From: Megalonaias nervosa
Taxonomy: Eukaryota > Mollusca > Bivalvia > Unionida > Unionidae
Reading direction: 5' to 3'
Assembly (NCBI GenBank): GCA_016617855.1
Contig: JAECUM010001707.1
Coordinates: forward strand, 124,001 to 188,000
DNA length: 64,000 nt
Part shown: positions 1-13,059 of the stretch, piece after piece
How the letters are laid out: each line of letters begins with the position of its first letter
Position numbering within the stretch: the first letter of the stretch is position 1
The notes under the pieces: model-generated
The model's database searches: none
What the model saw: the letters and a program-made list of their open reading frames with translations, nothing else
Told to the model about the DNA's origin: nothing
Made by a program: the position numbers and the translations under genes

Positions 1-3000
1 ATGATCTTTGAAAAGTATTATATACTGTTGACTCCCTTGACACATGGGTAACATTGATAAAGGGAAGATAAAACTGCCCTACATTCACATATTTATGAAT
101 GGAAGATTCCATATAGTGACTGAAAATATTTTGTACATGTATATCAGCATGGTCTGTATACATGGTAAAACATATAGAATGAAACTGCACAAACAAGCTT
201 CATAACCTCAGACTCATTATTGAGAGTGGTGCACCTAATGCAGAACAAATTGCAGATACAAGCAGGTACTGTGCCACTCAATTACAGGACACAAATACCT
301 GCCATGTGCTTACCTCATGACTGGTGAACCTTGACCAGAGTGCATACCTTGCCAATATCCACTGTCACTTGAACACAAGTCTTGTCACGTGTAAGAGTTT
401 TCACTTATGAGACATTAGGTTCTTGATAGTTTGATGATGTACCACTAAAGTAAAAAATAGTTGTGACCCTATTTGCTTCTTGGTCAATAACTCATACCAG
501 GATAACTTGTGAACCTGCTTATAATGCAGGGTCAGGTGAGGATACCGTCATGTTTTCCCTAGAAAATACATAGAGAATTGGTCTCTATTTGTCAAACATG
601 AAAAACTCCAATCAAAACTTGTAAAATATTAAATTTTCATTACAAAATAAAACATTTTCAGTATATTGTAAATAAGAATATATGATATTTTGTTATGTAT
701 ACCCATATTGTGTGTTAGTTTTTATGATTATGGAGTGTAAGGATCATTTGGTAGACAAGATATTAAATAGATAATTTTCTCCATTTGTACTTTGAGATGA
801 GGTAATTTTGTTTGGTAAACATGTTAGTGTGGCCTTTTGACCTTGAAAAGTTTAGAAGTAATCTTGTTGACAAATTTAATGGGATTTGAGTTCAGGTCAT
901 GGGTTTCCCCATAGGAAATTCTGGCTCACCTGATTTCTGATTGGTTGGTTGTTAAAGGACCTGACCTTGTTGACAAATGGAATGTATTGGAAATGAATAT
1001 TTGACCTTCATTCTGGTTCTGAAACTGTTTTTTTAGTATATTGTATAAGGTAGTGAATAATAGAATTATGTATTCCTATCTTAAACATCTGTAGTAGAGA
1101 CAGTCATTTAGTTATGTTTAATTATTATTTGAGAGGATTTGTTTATTTCAATTATTTATTGAAATTACAAGTGCTTGTGAACTTTAGGACTAGGTAAATA
1201 TTTTGGAATTGCAGTGAATTGATTTAAAGATGTTTTGGATTGTATCATTTTAATACATCAAGATTGCTAGCATATCAATGTTATTCAAGTCTATTGGCAT
1301 ATCAACGCATTAGACGGGACTTCATTTGGAACACCACTGGAAATCATTTGGAATACTCTACACCTGTGGACTTGAAATAAACATTTTAGGACTATTTGGG
1401 ATTTCATTCAAAATACTGTTATTTTTTTCACTTCGTATTCTAGGCAAAATAAATTTGTTGAATTTTACAAACTTGTTTTTTGCTTTTCTCTTTCATTTAG
1501 TTTAAGACCGTCAAGTCATAACAATTTCATTCATGCAAATGTCAGTAATGCCTGCAGGCGGCAGCACTTTAAGACAGATACCAATTAAATAAGTTTTATC
1601 AAGTGAAATTTGTATTTTAGATGTATCTTTCAATTCAATTTCTGTGTAGTCATCATAAATGCATTATGCCCTCCTGTATTCAGACATGAAAAGTGTTAGT
1701 CTACAATTACAGCTATGTCTGCAAGTGTTTTTGAGAACCTGTTTAATTGCTATGTTTTGATCTCTGTTTGTGGACATGTTTATTATATTGTTACAGTCAA
1801 TTAAAAATATATCATTGTATTATCACGTTAATAACTACATGGTTTGTATCAAATAAAGGTGATGGAATAAAAAATCAAAGTTAAAAGGCATGTGAATCCT
1901 CCCCATGTAATAGCTAATGGTCATCATAGAGTGTCACATCAGCTCAATTCATTTGCCCAGTTCAACACTTACAAATATTATTATGTAGGTAATTTACACA
2001 ATACACAACAAAAAGAAATAGTAGCTGAAATATTTATTCTTCATCAATATAAATGATATATCCATCTATTTACACCTTTGGCATATATTGGGTATCTACT
2101 CTGTGGCACAGTCAGCGAGTTATAAGCATCTAACTTATAAGCATACAACAAAAAATACATGATACAGACTAAGGAAAAAATATATAGAATATGGTGCAAC
2201 TAGCTATGGAACTGCAATGTACCCATCAAGGTGCAACTAACTATGTAGTTGCAACAGGGACATTAACTCTGAGCATGCAACTGGCTAAGGAGCTGCACTC
2301 AGAAATTGAACTACTGCAAGTGAATAAGGATCTGATAGAGGTACAGCTAGTATTGGGGGCAAGAGAATGAAGCCCCCCCCCCCCCACAAACAACAGCACA
2401 TGATACATATAAACTAAGGAAGATAGAGTGAGTATGGTGCAACTAGCTAAGAGCTGCACATGTGGCTCCATCCATCTGTCTATCCATTTATCCATCAGTC
2501 AGACCTTGGTTAAGTTTTGCATATATGTCTTTTCAGATACTGGTGGAGCATCCATGTTTCATGAACACATTTCTAGTCAAATATACACTGCATATCTGTG
2601 CCTCTACATTTCAGGTACCTGTACTTTACTATCAAGGTAGAATCCAGGATGAAACACTGCAGGCCGTTGTCAAGCCACATACATCATGTAAGATAAAAAA
2701 TTCGGAGTCTTGTGACTAGAAAACAATAATTTTTCTTTTATTCTCATATATTTCCTGGTGTTTATTTTTCAGTACAAGTTTCTCATAAGTTTGATAAATA
2801 TTAGTTTTGTTTTCTTCTGCATTTAATACTCAAAAACCCTATGTAGCCAGAGGAACAATTATTCTTGTTCAAATACAGTTAATAGAGAGCCATTAAGCCA
2901 TAAGACTCAACCTAAGACATAACAGAAATCTTGCTAGAAGATAACTGTTCATTGTTTAGCTGTCAGTGACTGGATTAGTGTATTTTGATCAAATGCATAA

Positions 3001-3544
3001 TAAATGTGCTAAAAATATATTAAAGAACCAGTTATTACAGGGTATCTTATTGAGTTGTATAATAATGGATGCATGTAGTAGGTTGTTAACTGTTATGCAA
3101 GTCAACTGTCTTGTTTGATCAGAATGAAAAATTTTGCAGGAAGAGAAAAAGCAAACTAAATTTTTTTAAAAGCAGAATGAAATATGTTAGTCTAGTGAAA
3201 AGATAATAGAGGTTAGTGTCATTTTGGTCACTGCCATTTGCATATCCTAAAAATCATTGTTAATGCCATTTCAGATTAAAAAGGAAATTTTGCTGAAAAT
3301 CATCAAAAGTAGAAAGAATTCACCTAAAATTCTTTTTGTGAGATGGCAGTTTTTACAGATTTTGTAGTTACTAGAAATTATAAAAATCCAGCAAAATGAT
3401 CCATTAATAAAAGAAGAGCACAATCACTTCCCCAGTCCAAGAATTTGAATACCAGTAAAGATGCAGTTTTCTATAAGAAAACATGAAATTGATACTTTTG
3501 AAAACATAAATTCATGGTAACCTTTTTCATGTGGTTTTTAACAG
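1..3544 (+). other. VPS13D: Intron of VPS13D (left part cut by the window)
   Basis: No exon recognised. A locally duplicated segment starts at 2161 and again at 2402 (both carry atggtgcaactagcta), about 241 bp apart, with a run of 13 C at 2373-2385 between them. Positions 300-400 resemble 41960-42060 (shared gaaccttg, ccagagtgca, accttgc words) and may be a fragment of the same retroelement family as the remnant ending near 41940. The short open frames here look like chance. Confidence 0.6.
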
Positions 3545-3701
3545 TGCCATATGCTTGGGATGAGCCAACAGAGGATCACATTCTTACACTCTCTGTAATA
3601 AATGGAACCATGGCCTCTTACAGCATGGACAGATTGGAGGAAGGGGAAAAGCTTTATTATCAGAACTTTATCTACATACAAGCTGCAGCCACTTTTCAAA
3701 G
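3545..3701 (+). CDS. VPS13D: VPS13D exon A (end of SHR-BD region)
   Basis: This exon encodes 51 full codons plus 2 nt at each side (phase 1 in, phase 2 out). The protein begins xPYAWDEPT and later has LYYQNFIYI. The PYAWDEP motif is a hallmark of the SHR-BD (APT1-like/VAB) region of VPS13 proteins, which are large rod-shaped lipid-transfer proteins at membrane contact sites; VPS13D acts at mitochondria, ER and peroxisome contacts. The acceptor is tttttaacag before 3545 and the donor is gtaatt at 3702. The first codon is completed by the previous exon, which lies left of this window. The order of motifs in exons A to G matches VPS13D rather than VPS13A, B or C, because a ricin-type lectin module follows. 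The assignment rests on recalled family sequence, not on a search. Confidence 0.93.
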
Positions 3702-4797
3702 GTAATTTTGGATGATATTTTTCAACAATGAAAAAATATTGAGATCAGAAGTAGGATTAAGGCACATAAACCTCAAAAGTATAAACTTATGATTTCAGCT
3801 ATAGCATATCTATTTGGGCACACAGAGAGAGAGAGAGAGAGAGAGGAGATGCAAATTTGGCTGAGTTTAATCTTCAAGCTACTTCTTTTTGACTGAGAGA
3901 CATGTGGCTAGGGTGTTTGAATATATGATTTAAATTTAATTTAAATATGGAACATGAAAATCAGATTAAGATAAATGAGCAGGAAGAATATATTTGAAAT
4001 CATCATAAAAATTACATACATTAAAAATGGTGTGGTTATCTCTCAGTAATAAATAGCAAAGTAGACAGTTTGGAAGCAGGCAAAATGGGACTGAACTGGA
4101 TAATGGAAACTATATTTCAGTCATGAAAACACACTGATGCCAGGCTGATGCTAAAGAAATAATGAAAAAATAATTTAATTTTCATTTGATCAATATTTGT
4201 ATGAATTTTTCATGCAGTGTATACTTTGTTTATTGTAACCTCATGATTCAACATGGTTTGTGTTGTTGGTTGTTATTGATCCATGCTGCCTATATGGTTT
4301 GTGTTGTTGGTTGTTATTAATCCATGCTGCCTATATATGGACAAGGGTTGTTTTGGGGCATTTTGGTACTTTTTCTTGTATTCATTTGCAGATATTTTCT
4401 TTACTTAAGTTGTTTTTATGTAGCAAGCTTAAGAACCTTAAGGCAAGTGAGAACACTCATGAGATGCCATATTTCCAGGCAGTCTAGTAGGTGTTAGTCC
4501 CCTGTATGTCTGAGAATGGTCTTCTGGCCTGTAAGTCAGAACATTTGGACCTTTCGTTGATCTTGATGATCCATGACAATATCCATTTTTACCATGCAAA
4601 GCTGTACTGGTTGCCAACTAGCCATCAATACAGTGACTGTAGATCCATCAGTTCTTTGAGTCTAACCACATACCCTCATGACAAGGATAACTCGCAGTGA
4701 ATATGAGGATACTTCTGATGCCATACCTTACTCAGATCTAACAATGGAATGGGCTGAGTTTTAAGTAGAGGAAATCTAAAAGCTGCTGTCTGCCTCT

Positions 4798-6626
4798 GAA
4801 TGTCCACCACTGCCAACTGCGAGTCAGGTCTGTAAAGCAAAGGCACTGGTAGACTTGGAAGATGAGGAGGAACATTCCTCCTTCCATCTACTGCTACAGT
4901 TGGCAAAAATAAAGGAAATTTGTTATCTTCTGTTAGATAAAAATCCATGACTCAGGGAACACTAAAGAATTCTTTTGGAAAGGTGAAATGATGGACCTGT
5001 CTTTGAATGTCATCACTCAAATCACACCATGCATTGATGATCTAAATGTCACATTTTGGGTCACCCTTATTATCCAGCAATAGTTTGGAGGAAATAAGGA
5101 GGCAAGCTGAACAAAAACTGCTCCTCCAACTGAAAATGCCTACTGGACAGATGTTTAGGCCAAATCAGTCTCAGCCTTAAAGGTGAGTTGATTGCTGGCA
5201 AAGATTCATTAGATTAATTTCAGGAGGCAGTTTGATAAATAGGATGGGGAACAAGGTTTCTCTTTCCCAAGCCTCAAAACAACCACTGTTGACTCATCAT
5301 CCCTACCATCAACAGGCAGCCAGTTGGAGGCAGACTCCATTTTCACTAGCATTGTCTCGGAGGGGCTTCGGATTTATATATATCTAAGTCCCTCCCCATT
5401 TGTCTTCTCCCTTCATAGTGGAAGTTCTATTAGATTTGGAGAGAACAAAAGTATGCAGAAGGAGTTCAGGTTGTTACTTGACAAGTAGGTGGTGGAGATG
5501 GTTCAGAAAATGAATGCTTAGGTTATTACGTGACAAGCAGGTGGTAGAGATGGTTCATAAAATGAACGTTTAGGTTGTTACTTGACAAGCAGGTGGTGGA
5601 GATGTTTCAGAAAATGAATGTTTAGGTTGTTACTTGACAACTAGGTGGTGGAGATGTTTCAGAAAATGAATGCATAGATTGTTACTTGATCCAGATTCTT
5701 TCTTGTGTAAAAAAGTCAAAATAAATTTTAAGATGATCATCAACCTCAGTCACATGAACAGGTATATTGCCCTGCCAAAATTCAAGATGGAATTGGCTCT
5801 TTCAATCAGACTTTCCATAAAAGGGACAAATTTGCAATAAGTCGGGGCCTTACCAGTACATATTTTCATGTCCCTATTCATCTGGCTTCACACAAATTCC
5901 TTTGTTTTGTCCACCATGGGATCATATACAAGTTTAGAGCAATCCCCTTTGGTTTCAACATAAGCCATTGAATGTTTACAAAAGTTATAAACTGCATCAC
6001 CACCCTGTACTGATCAACTCCATCAACAGCAACAGCAGCATATCTGGATAATATCCTCCAAGAACACATATGATCTGTTCTGATGATGGGCAGGAATGAT
6101 CTCCTGTCTCTTCAACCCCACTTGGATTTTTTGCAGTAAACTGGGAAAAGTCAATCATGAAACTTTCTAGCCTTTTGTCCATTTGGGCATGTAATTCATT
6201 ACTAATTTTAAAATTGTCTCTCTCCCTCGCATATCCATATTACAGATTATCAAGCTCATGGAGTTTTATTTCCAACAGGGAATGAATTACAGTGAGAGAG
6301 TTCAGTGCAGCAGATCTGATTCTGCTTGGCTGACTATTTATCAACCCTTAGAAGATGGTCCTGCTCACTTAGTAGCGCCCCTGTTCTGGTTGCCATGATC
6401 ACAAAGTCAAGATCATGAACAAAGTTTTAGTATTCCTGTGTCATTGATGCAACAAAGGTTGACTTGCAGCAGGAATCCCTCTGGAAAACTCCCAGCCAGA
6501 AATTATTGTTTGTATAGGTATTTGTTGTTCATATGGTTGGGGAGCCCATCTCTTGTAATGTTTGAACAGTCATTGGCAAGTAGGATCCAGAGGAATTACC
6601 ACTTCATATCAACCTTCTACAAGTGA
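4798..6626 (+). mobile_element. DIRS-like retrotransposon remnant 1 (gag-like, RT, RNase H)
   Basis: The + strand carries broken polyprotein pieces. A gag-like acidic piece lies at 4798-4950 (KALVDLEDEEEHSSF). Reverse transcriptase pieces run from about 5690 to 6240: SRFFLV, then FRMIINLSHMNRY-like text, then YFHVPIHLASHKFLCF, FRAIPFGFNIS, a YLDNIL variant of YLDD, and VNWEKS. An RNase H-like piece with GWGAHLL lies near 6480-6610. The HVPIH..S.K.L.F and GWGAHL signatures are characteristic of DIRS-type rather than Ty3 elements. Many frameshifts and stops make it inactive. No tyrosine recombinase or terminal repeats were seen. Confidence 0.7.
5468..5690 (+). repeat. 52-bp minisatellite inside DIRS-like remnant 1
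   Basis: The word ttgttacttgacaa or a close variant starts at 5471, 5523, 5575, 5627 and 5679, giving an even 52-bp period over about 4.2 copies. One frame of each unit reads LLDKQVVEMVQKMN, which looks like the segment just before the SRFFLV block of the reverse transcriptase. The period is not a multiple of three, so the expansion destroyed the frame. Confidence 0.85.
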
Positions 6627-6718
6627 TTGCAATAATCAGGGTCTTTTATGTCTGGAAGGACCACCTTTACAAGAAATCACCTGATCTATGCATTCTGATC
6701 TATGAGTTTCTACTTTAG

Positions 6719-6750
<32 letters not shown>

Positions 6751-8117
6751 CATTATTGATATACCATGACATGTTAACATTTTTCATTAAAAGGAAAATG
6801 AGGTTTGCCGAGTTTCCTTTCAATGAAAAATGTATAGAACGAGTGGTATATCAAAGATACAATGTACATACTATACATATATTTTATTTATATCACATAC
6901 TTGCATTTCAAACACTATTAAAATTGACTGCAAGCAACTGTGTATTGATTGAATGAATGAAATTAATGAATTTTGCACAACCCTTTCAAGTGTGACCACC
7001 ACAAAATGTAGTTCTTTTCCTTTTGCAACTAATATCAATCTCCTTTGCAAATAAGTTGCTTCTTTTATTTTCTGAACTTCTATTTTCATTCATATTGATT
7101 AAATAAATATAAGACTTACTTATGATTTAAACATGAAAGTTGAATTAAATGAAGACAGTCAACCACTACAAACACAGCACAGTTAAGTACTTGAACAGTG
7201 AGTGCATAGCATATTCAAATGAGTGGGAAATAGAAACTAAGTGAAATGAGGAAGCTGCAAGAATTAATTCAGACATTTCAGTATATTACAGTTGATATAA
7301 GTCATTATTGTGATTTAATGAACATTACTACCGAACAAACAGTTGTTTCCATCTTCCATTTCTATCTTTCCCTTTTCCATTGGTTTGTGTGACTATATTT
7401 TGCCATCATTCTTCGGTCCAGAGACATCATTGCACGGCACAGGCGAAAATCTGCCACGCTTGTTTTTGCACAGTTATTTTTTGCTAGTAACCTTCTATGA
7501 TGGTCCAGAGAGAGAGGGAGAGAGAGAGAGATGTGAAGGCAGGGTTGTGGAAACTTACCATGAAGGCATTTATTCATAGCCCATCCCTATGTTTATTGTT
7601 CAGTTAGACTCCTGTCTTACCAACTAATTTAGCGAGAGAAAAAGTCTGGGGGGAAGGTAAAGTAACCTTCTGACATTTTGATATTAAATAATCTGTTTTC
7701 AGACCCTTTTTAATAGGTTTATAAGTTAGGAAGAAAGAAATAAAAAAAAAGCAAAGTATTAAATAGATTACAGCATGTGTCTTCCTCCTGACCAAAAATG
7801 TATGTGTTGTCTTGACAGGCTATTGCAACTTTGTATCATTGTTTACTGTGAACACTTGATTAAAATCCTGCAGAACATGTACACTTAATTGTTACAAAGT
7901 TACATGTTCTTGTAGGTTACTTGGTGCAAGTTCAGTTTTCTTTTCTTTCTCACTCCACAGACTTCGAAGTATTCTCTTCCTTATGCATGAGAGAGAGATC
8001 AAACGGAAGCACAGAGCATTTCGATGAAATTGTGTCCCATGTTTAATTCATTGAGAAGACAGGGATCATTATTTTTTATCATTAATTTATTACATTGCTA
8101 ATGATTAATCAGTGGAA
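6627..8117 (+). other. Intronic stretch with microsatellites only
   Basis: Contains (TA)n at 6720-6749 and a GA-rich run at 7507-7530. Nothing gene-like seen. Confidence 0.6.
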
Positions 8118-8375
8118 GGGGCCCCCGAGTGGCCAAGTGGTCTAAAGCACTCACCGTTATGGATCACTGCCATCTCACCTCTGTCTGCGTGGGTTCGAGT
8201 CTTGAGCTCGACCAATGTGGGTACGTGAGAAAGCTTGCCAGTAGCTTCTCGTGGGTCAGTGGTTCTTTCTGGGGTTTTCCTGGGTTCTTCCTCCACCATT
8301 TATACTGGCTGCCATGTATAGTCTATCTTGTGCTGAACAGTCGCGTTAAGCCCTATAACAACAACAATAACAACA
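8118..8375 (+). mobile_element. tRNA-headed SINE, family S1, copy 1
   Basis: Starts ggggcccccgagtggc and has an A-box-like tggccaagtggtctaa at about 8130 and a B-box-like gggttcgagtc at 8191. A body with cgtgggtcagtggttctt and ttcctccaccat follows, resembling the V-domain of V-SINEs, and the tail is an (ACA)n-type run. The family is present four times in the window. The link to the molluscan V-SINE group (RUDI-like) is from memory. Confidence 0.85.
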
Positions 8376-8568
8376 TTAGTCAGTTGAAATTCATCACAGA
8401 TTTGGAGAATATGAAAGCAGTGCCCAACTGTTGAAACATAACTAAATGTTGAAACAGTATTTGTATATGCATGTTAATATGCCATGAGCGGTTCACAATT
8501 TGATATACCAGTAGTATTGGTATATCTAATTTCTTTATGCCAACACCTTAAAAGCCATGTTATTTTTA

Positions 8569-8637
<69 letters not shown>

Positions 8638-9774
8638 CTTAATGTCCTGTCTTATCCTCTATCAAGAAAGAGCCAGATCCTTCACAAACAATTGTCTCTT
8701 CATCAATTGACTTTTTAAATGGATTTGTGCACTTCAGAAGCATCTGATGATAGACTTTTTGCAACAAGGTGGATCCATAAGCTGCCCATCTTTGGTTCCC
8801 CAGTCTCGGTTGGTAGGGGTTTAGGACAACCCTCGAAAATTGTCGCATGAGTAACTCGCAATTTGTTATGACAACTCACTAGCCAAAGAATGCCAAAAGG
8901 GAGGGGGGGGGGATAGGGACAGGGTGAGGACAGCGACAACTGTCAACATCAGAGATATAATAGATTCAGGTCAACAGAAAAACTGACAATACATATTTGT
9001 CTTTGTTTTAATAATAATAAATACTTCGATTTATTACTTCTTTTTTAATATAATAATTTATAAAAACATTTTACCTAACCTATAAATCAGCCACTGTAAG
9101 CTTGCACTTATGTCCACCCATGTGACATTTGCCTACAGCTGTGGAGTACCAATTATTTCAAATTTATTTTAAATAGCTATATTAAATATCACTGTAAATA
9201 ATAATTAATAATCCAAACACAGGATACCCAGCGAAGTGCGGGATGAATAAAAGACACTGTGAATGCAAAATAGAAAAGAATGAACTTAAAACAAAGCACG
9301 CAGAAACTAACACAGCATGTGATACCCACGTGATGTCTGAGTGGGACAGGGTGCTTGCTGCTGACGCAATCAACTCTTCTGAATCCGAACTGATCTGAAT
9401 ATTGCCGAGTTACTTCGGTACAGATGCACAGTTGACAATATGCCAAAAGGTGTGGGTATGTATGCATTGAATATGCCTCTATGCATGCCTCTCGCCCGCG
9501 CATGGCACGCATTCAAGACATATAAGTACATTATTGTTATTCTAATTCTGTGTTCTCGGCAATCACGACTCGTGTCAAAACTGAAAATGCTAGTCAAATT
9601 GATTGCCAGTAAATAAATTATTTTTTTACAAAGTAGATAGAAAATCACAATTTTTTTTAAAAAATATCGCCATATGGTAGCCTACTTGTTATTTTCTGAG
9701 TTTGCAAATGACATTTTTCCACTCGCAAATTGCGAGCTTGCAGGTGGGATTTTCGAGGATTGGTTTAGAACCTT

Positions 9775-9811
<37 letters not shown>

Positions 9812-10585
9812 TGCATGCGCACACACACACACAAACACACACACACACACAGTACTAGTACCACAGATAATATGGAAAATGAGGGACCAGAACTGCAAAT
9901 TATTTCTGATAACCTCACTCATATGAGATGAAACTTGGATCAGCCATGTACTCAGTCGAGCAATAATTGTGAGCAGGAATTTACTCAAGCACCTACAGTT
10001 GAAGGTATTTCAGCACTGTCCAGACTGGCTCCTCCTTCACTTCTAGCTCTTGTCGAGCATTTTATTGTGGAATCTTAAGCTAGAAGGTATTTGAGGGAAA
10101 GTGATGTATATTCAGGGACTGGTGTAAAGTCAACAGTATTGTCCCTTTGGGTGCCTAAATCCAACAATTTTCTAATTTCTTTCACTAATAGTTTGAGGAG
10201 AAAAAGATTAGCCTCAATTGCTGTGAAAGGCTACTGCACCGATTTTTGACTCTTTCAGGCATCATAACAGAGGGGATATTGGTCATGATACATACTAGCC
10301 AATTTTGACTTGAAAACACCAAAATCACTCACTCTCTTTCCAAAATGAAATCTGATGGGTTTTGACATAGATCAGTTCAAGTCAATTTGAGCCTTTAGTC
10401 ACTTCACTCATCATACAAGACATGCTTCCAGATGGCTTTAGCATACCATGTGAACAAGTTACATGACCTTTCAGTGGACCTGAACTATTTAAAATTCAGA
10501 TGATTCTTTGGTCCTAATGACATAACCAGGCTATGTTGCCAGGAATAGGTTGTGATGCTCTCAAGTTAGTAGAAGGGGCTATCTT
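8376..10585 (+). other. Intronic stretch with microsatellites
   Basis: Holds a roughly 60-bp (TA)n run at 8577-8635, (CT)n at 9775-9806 and (CA)n at 9806-9851. The open frames at 9189-9988 arise largely from these low-complexity runs. No exon or recognisable element seen. Confidence 0.6.
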
Positions 10586-10902
10586 TTAGAGGGTCGAAGT
10601 GGTTAGAGCACCTGCCTCAGATGCGGGAGGTTGCAGTTTCAAACCCTGGCTGAGTCATATCAAAGGCTGACAAAAATGGTACTAACAGCTGCCTCACTAG
10701 GCACTCAGCATTAAGAGGTTAGTGTTAGGACTGGTTGGCCTGGTGTCAGGATAATGTGACTTGGTGGAACATCATGCTACAAGTCTGCTGCGGCATGATG
10801 CCCTAGTGCTAGACATCACTATAAACTGCCACAATGCAGACATCGTAGCGATATGAAAATTGTTAAAGCTATGTTTAAAATCCAGAACACACACACACAC
10901 AC
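10586..10902 (+). mobile_element. tRNA-headed SINE, family S2, copy 1
   Basis: The head has agtggttagagc (A box-like) and a degenerate B box. A conserved body follows with cagctgcctcactag, agcattaagaggttagtg, ggcctggtgtcaggataatg and atcactataaactgcc, then a (CA)n tail. Five copies occur in the window. It may belong to the Meta-domain SINE group, but that is unverified memory. Confidence 0.85.
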
Positions 10903-10904
10903 AT

Positions 10905-11190
10905 CCTTCAGAGACAGAATCCACTCACCACATTGGGCATCTTGTCTTCAAAGTCAAGGTCACAGCTCAATATTTTTAGTTGTCAATCATCCTTTTCCCT
11001 TCTACTAAATAACATTAAAGCTGTTTGAGATTAAGAGAAGAAACTTGATATACATCATCATTAGAAGGTGTGTCATATCCCACATGCGTGGTCCTACCTT
11101 CAAGGTCAAGGTCACAAGTCAGTATTTTAATTTTCCATCACACTTGCCTATTGGATCTGTAACTATAAAGCTATTTGAAATTAAGGTCTG
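10905..11190 (+). repeat. Two tandem copies of a ttcaaggtcaaggtcac-type repeat
   Basis: Both units, about 135 bp each, carry cttcaaagtcaaggtcac or ccttcaaggtcaaggtcac followed by a shared aT-rich part ending in aaagctatttgaaattaa-like text. The same unit flanks the fold-back block at 36480-36620 and 38050-38170. Confidence 0.7.
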
Positions 11191-11985
11191 TGTGTGTGTG
11201 GGTGAGAGAGAGAGACAAAGAGAGAGATCCTAATGATCAGTTACCCAGGTACCCAATCTAACTCAGATTGTATAAATGTGAACCTGAACTGCTTTGTTGT
11301 AGGTTCATACATTCCAACCCCTAGAGAGGTGTAAGCATAATTATTATTATTATAAGTGGCAAAACACCTAATCTGAGCATAAAAAGAGTAATCTATATAT
11401 TACATGTCATAATTACAGAAAACCTTATCAAAAATGTACATTTATTTTTGCTTCTTACCTGGATCTGCAGCTAGTTAAAATTCTTGTCACAAATTGGCTA
11501 AAACCATGCGGATTAGTTCAGGAGTATAGACACAAAACAAAATGATAAATTATTTATACACAACATTCACTTTAACTAGTCTACATGTCTGACTTTTGCT
11601 GAATAGTAAATGGCTGTAAAGTCAAGTCTACAAATTCTGAATGTTGTATTACATCACTGTTGAATTCCTCTTTCTAAATTTGTAAAGTACTATTAATTTG
11701 TCATTTCCCTAATGCAGCACATTCTTCAGTTTAACAAAATCCCTCTCCTCTAACATTTTTCAGTCATATAACATCCATGAACCAAATCGTCATGCTTAAT
11801 ATTTGGCACCATGCTTCTTTCAATATAGACTGGTCTGCTACCTAAGTGTATAGATCAAACTATGATGATTCTGTGATACATGGTTTTAAGTTCAAGAAAC
11901 CCATTCGTTTTATTGGAAACGTGTACAGTTACTATGGATAGAAAATAAGGAAACTATTTGACGAGCTTGGCCACATGGTCACACA
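11190..11985 (+). other. Intronic stretch, nothing recognised
   Basis: Only short TG/GA runs at 11187-11227 and a short TTA run at 11340-11355. Confidence 0.5.
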
Positions 11986-11989
11986 TGTT

Positions 11990-12600
11990 GAAAGTATAAA
12001 ATCAGGAAGACTCTTTATGATGTCTAGTTTTTATCTTAAATAAGATTATGTTAATCTAAAAATTTTATTGCTACTCAACCTAGATAGAAAGTCATATTGA
12101 AATTGAGTTTTCACCAGAGGAATTCTAATGATGTCTGATTGGTACTACAAGAAAATTCTGCTGATCTGACATCCAGTATGGACACCATGGCAGCCATCCT
12201 GAAAATCTTGATATTGCTACTCCTATGTGGAAAGTTATTTCCACATGGGGTTTTCACCAGAAGACATCTTATGATGTCTAGTTGATCCTGAATGAAAATA
12301 ATGCTGATAAAACATCCAATGTGGCCACCATGGTGACCATCTTGAAAATCTTGTTATAGCTGCCTGGTTGATGGTCATATTGACATAGGGTTTTCACCAA
12401 AAGACTTCTTATGATATATGGTTGGTCCTAAATAAAAATAGTCCCCAGCAGACATCCAGTAAGGCTGTCACAATCGGTCTATAGAAATTTTACTAATTCT
12501 CTTTAATGGATGGTTATATTGGCATTGGAGTTTTGCCAAAAGTCATCTAATGTTGTCTATGGTGCTGATCTTACCATGGTGGCTAATTTGAAAATGTTAG
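11990..12600 (+). repeat. Degenerate tandem array, about 141-bp period
   Basis: The phrase ttttcaccag or a variant occurs at 12108, 12251, 12391 and 12532, with cttatgatgtct and accatggcagccatcttgaaaa-like text at matching offsets. About four degenerate units are visible. A smaller doublet (gtcaaaactgggggtca) follows near 12750-12800. Confidence 0.75.
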
Positions 12601-13059
12601 CATTCTAGAATATTGGGTATGGTTTCAGCAATCAGCAGTTGGAAAGAAGATTCATGAATTCTTGGAAGTACTTTTGAACGGTAGATCATTAATCAGTATA
12701 TCCCCTAGGGGTGCAAGACGAAGAGTAAAAAATCTCCTTGGTGTCAAAACTGGGGGTCAGACTGAGTAAAAAACAAACTTTGGTATCAAAACTGGGGGTC
12801 AAATTAAAATTGGGGGGTCTCTGAAGCTGAAATGAGGGTAAAGGGAAACACTGTCAATCACGTTGAGGGACTCTTGTATTAAAACCGATTTCTGCATTTT
12901 TCTTCTCATGTTGATTGAGACATGGCAATGAAACTTCATTACTTTTAATTTCTGTTCAGTGACTTGAAATCTTGGTCTTATAGGTTACACACAGTCTGGT
13001 TTCATTATTGTGAACTTTATGACTTCAGCAGAGTAGGCAGGGGACACAAATTCACTGAA

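Noticed and set aside
4676..4948. Minus-strand 90-codon frame
   Set aside because: It is the complement of the gag-like piece of DIRS-like remnant 1, whose + strand reading explains it better.
8118..8210. tRNA gene at the SINE heads (also 18481, 19400, 28824, 48880, 61411)
   Set aside because: A and B boxes are present, but each copy continues into the same SINE body and tail and the cloverleaf is not intact. They are SINE heads, not tRNA genes.
9674..9988. Overlapping frames of 74 to 99 codons on both strands
   Set aside because: Built on the CT and CA microsatellites; no motif and no splice context.
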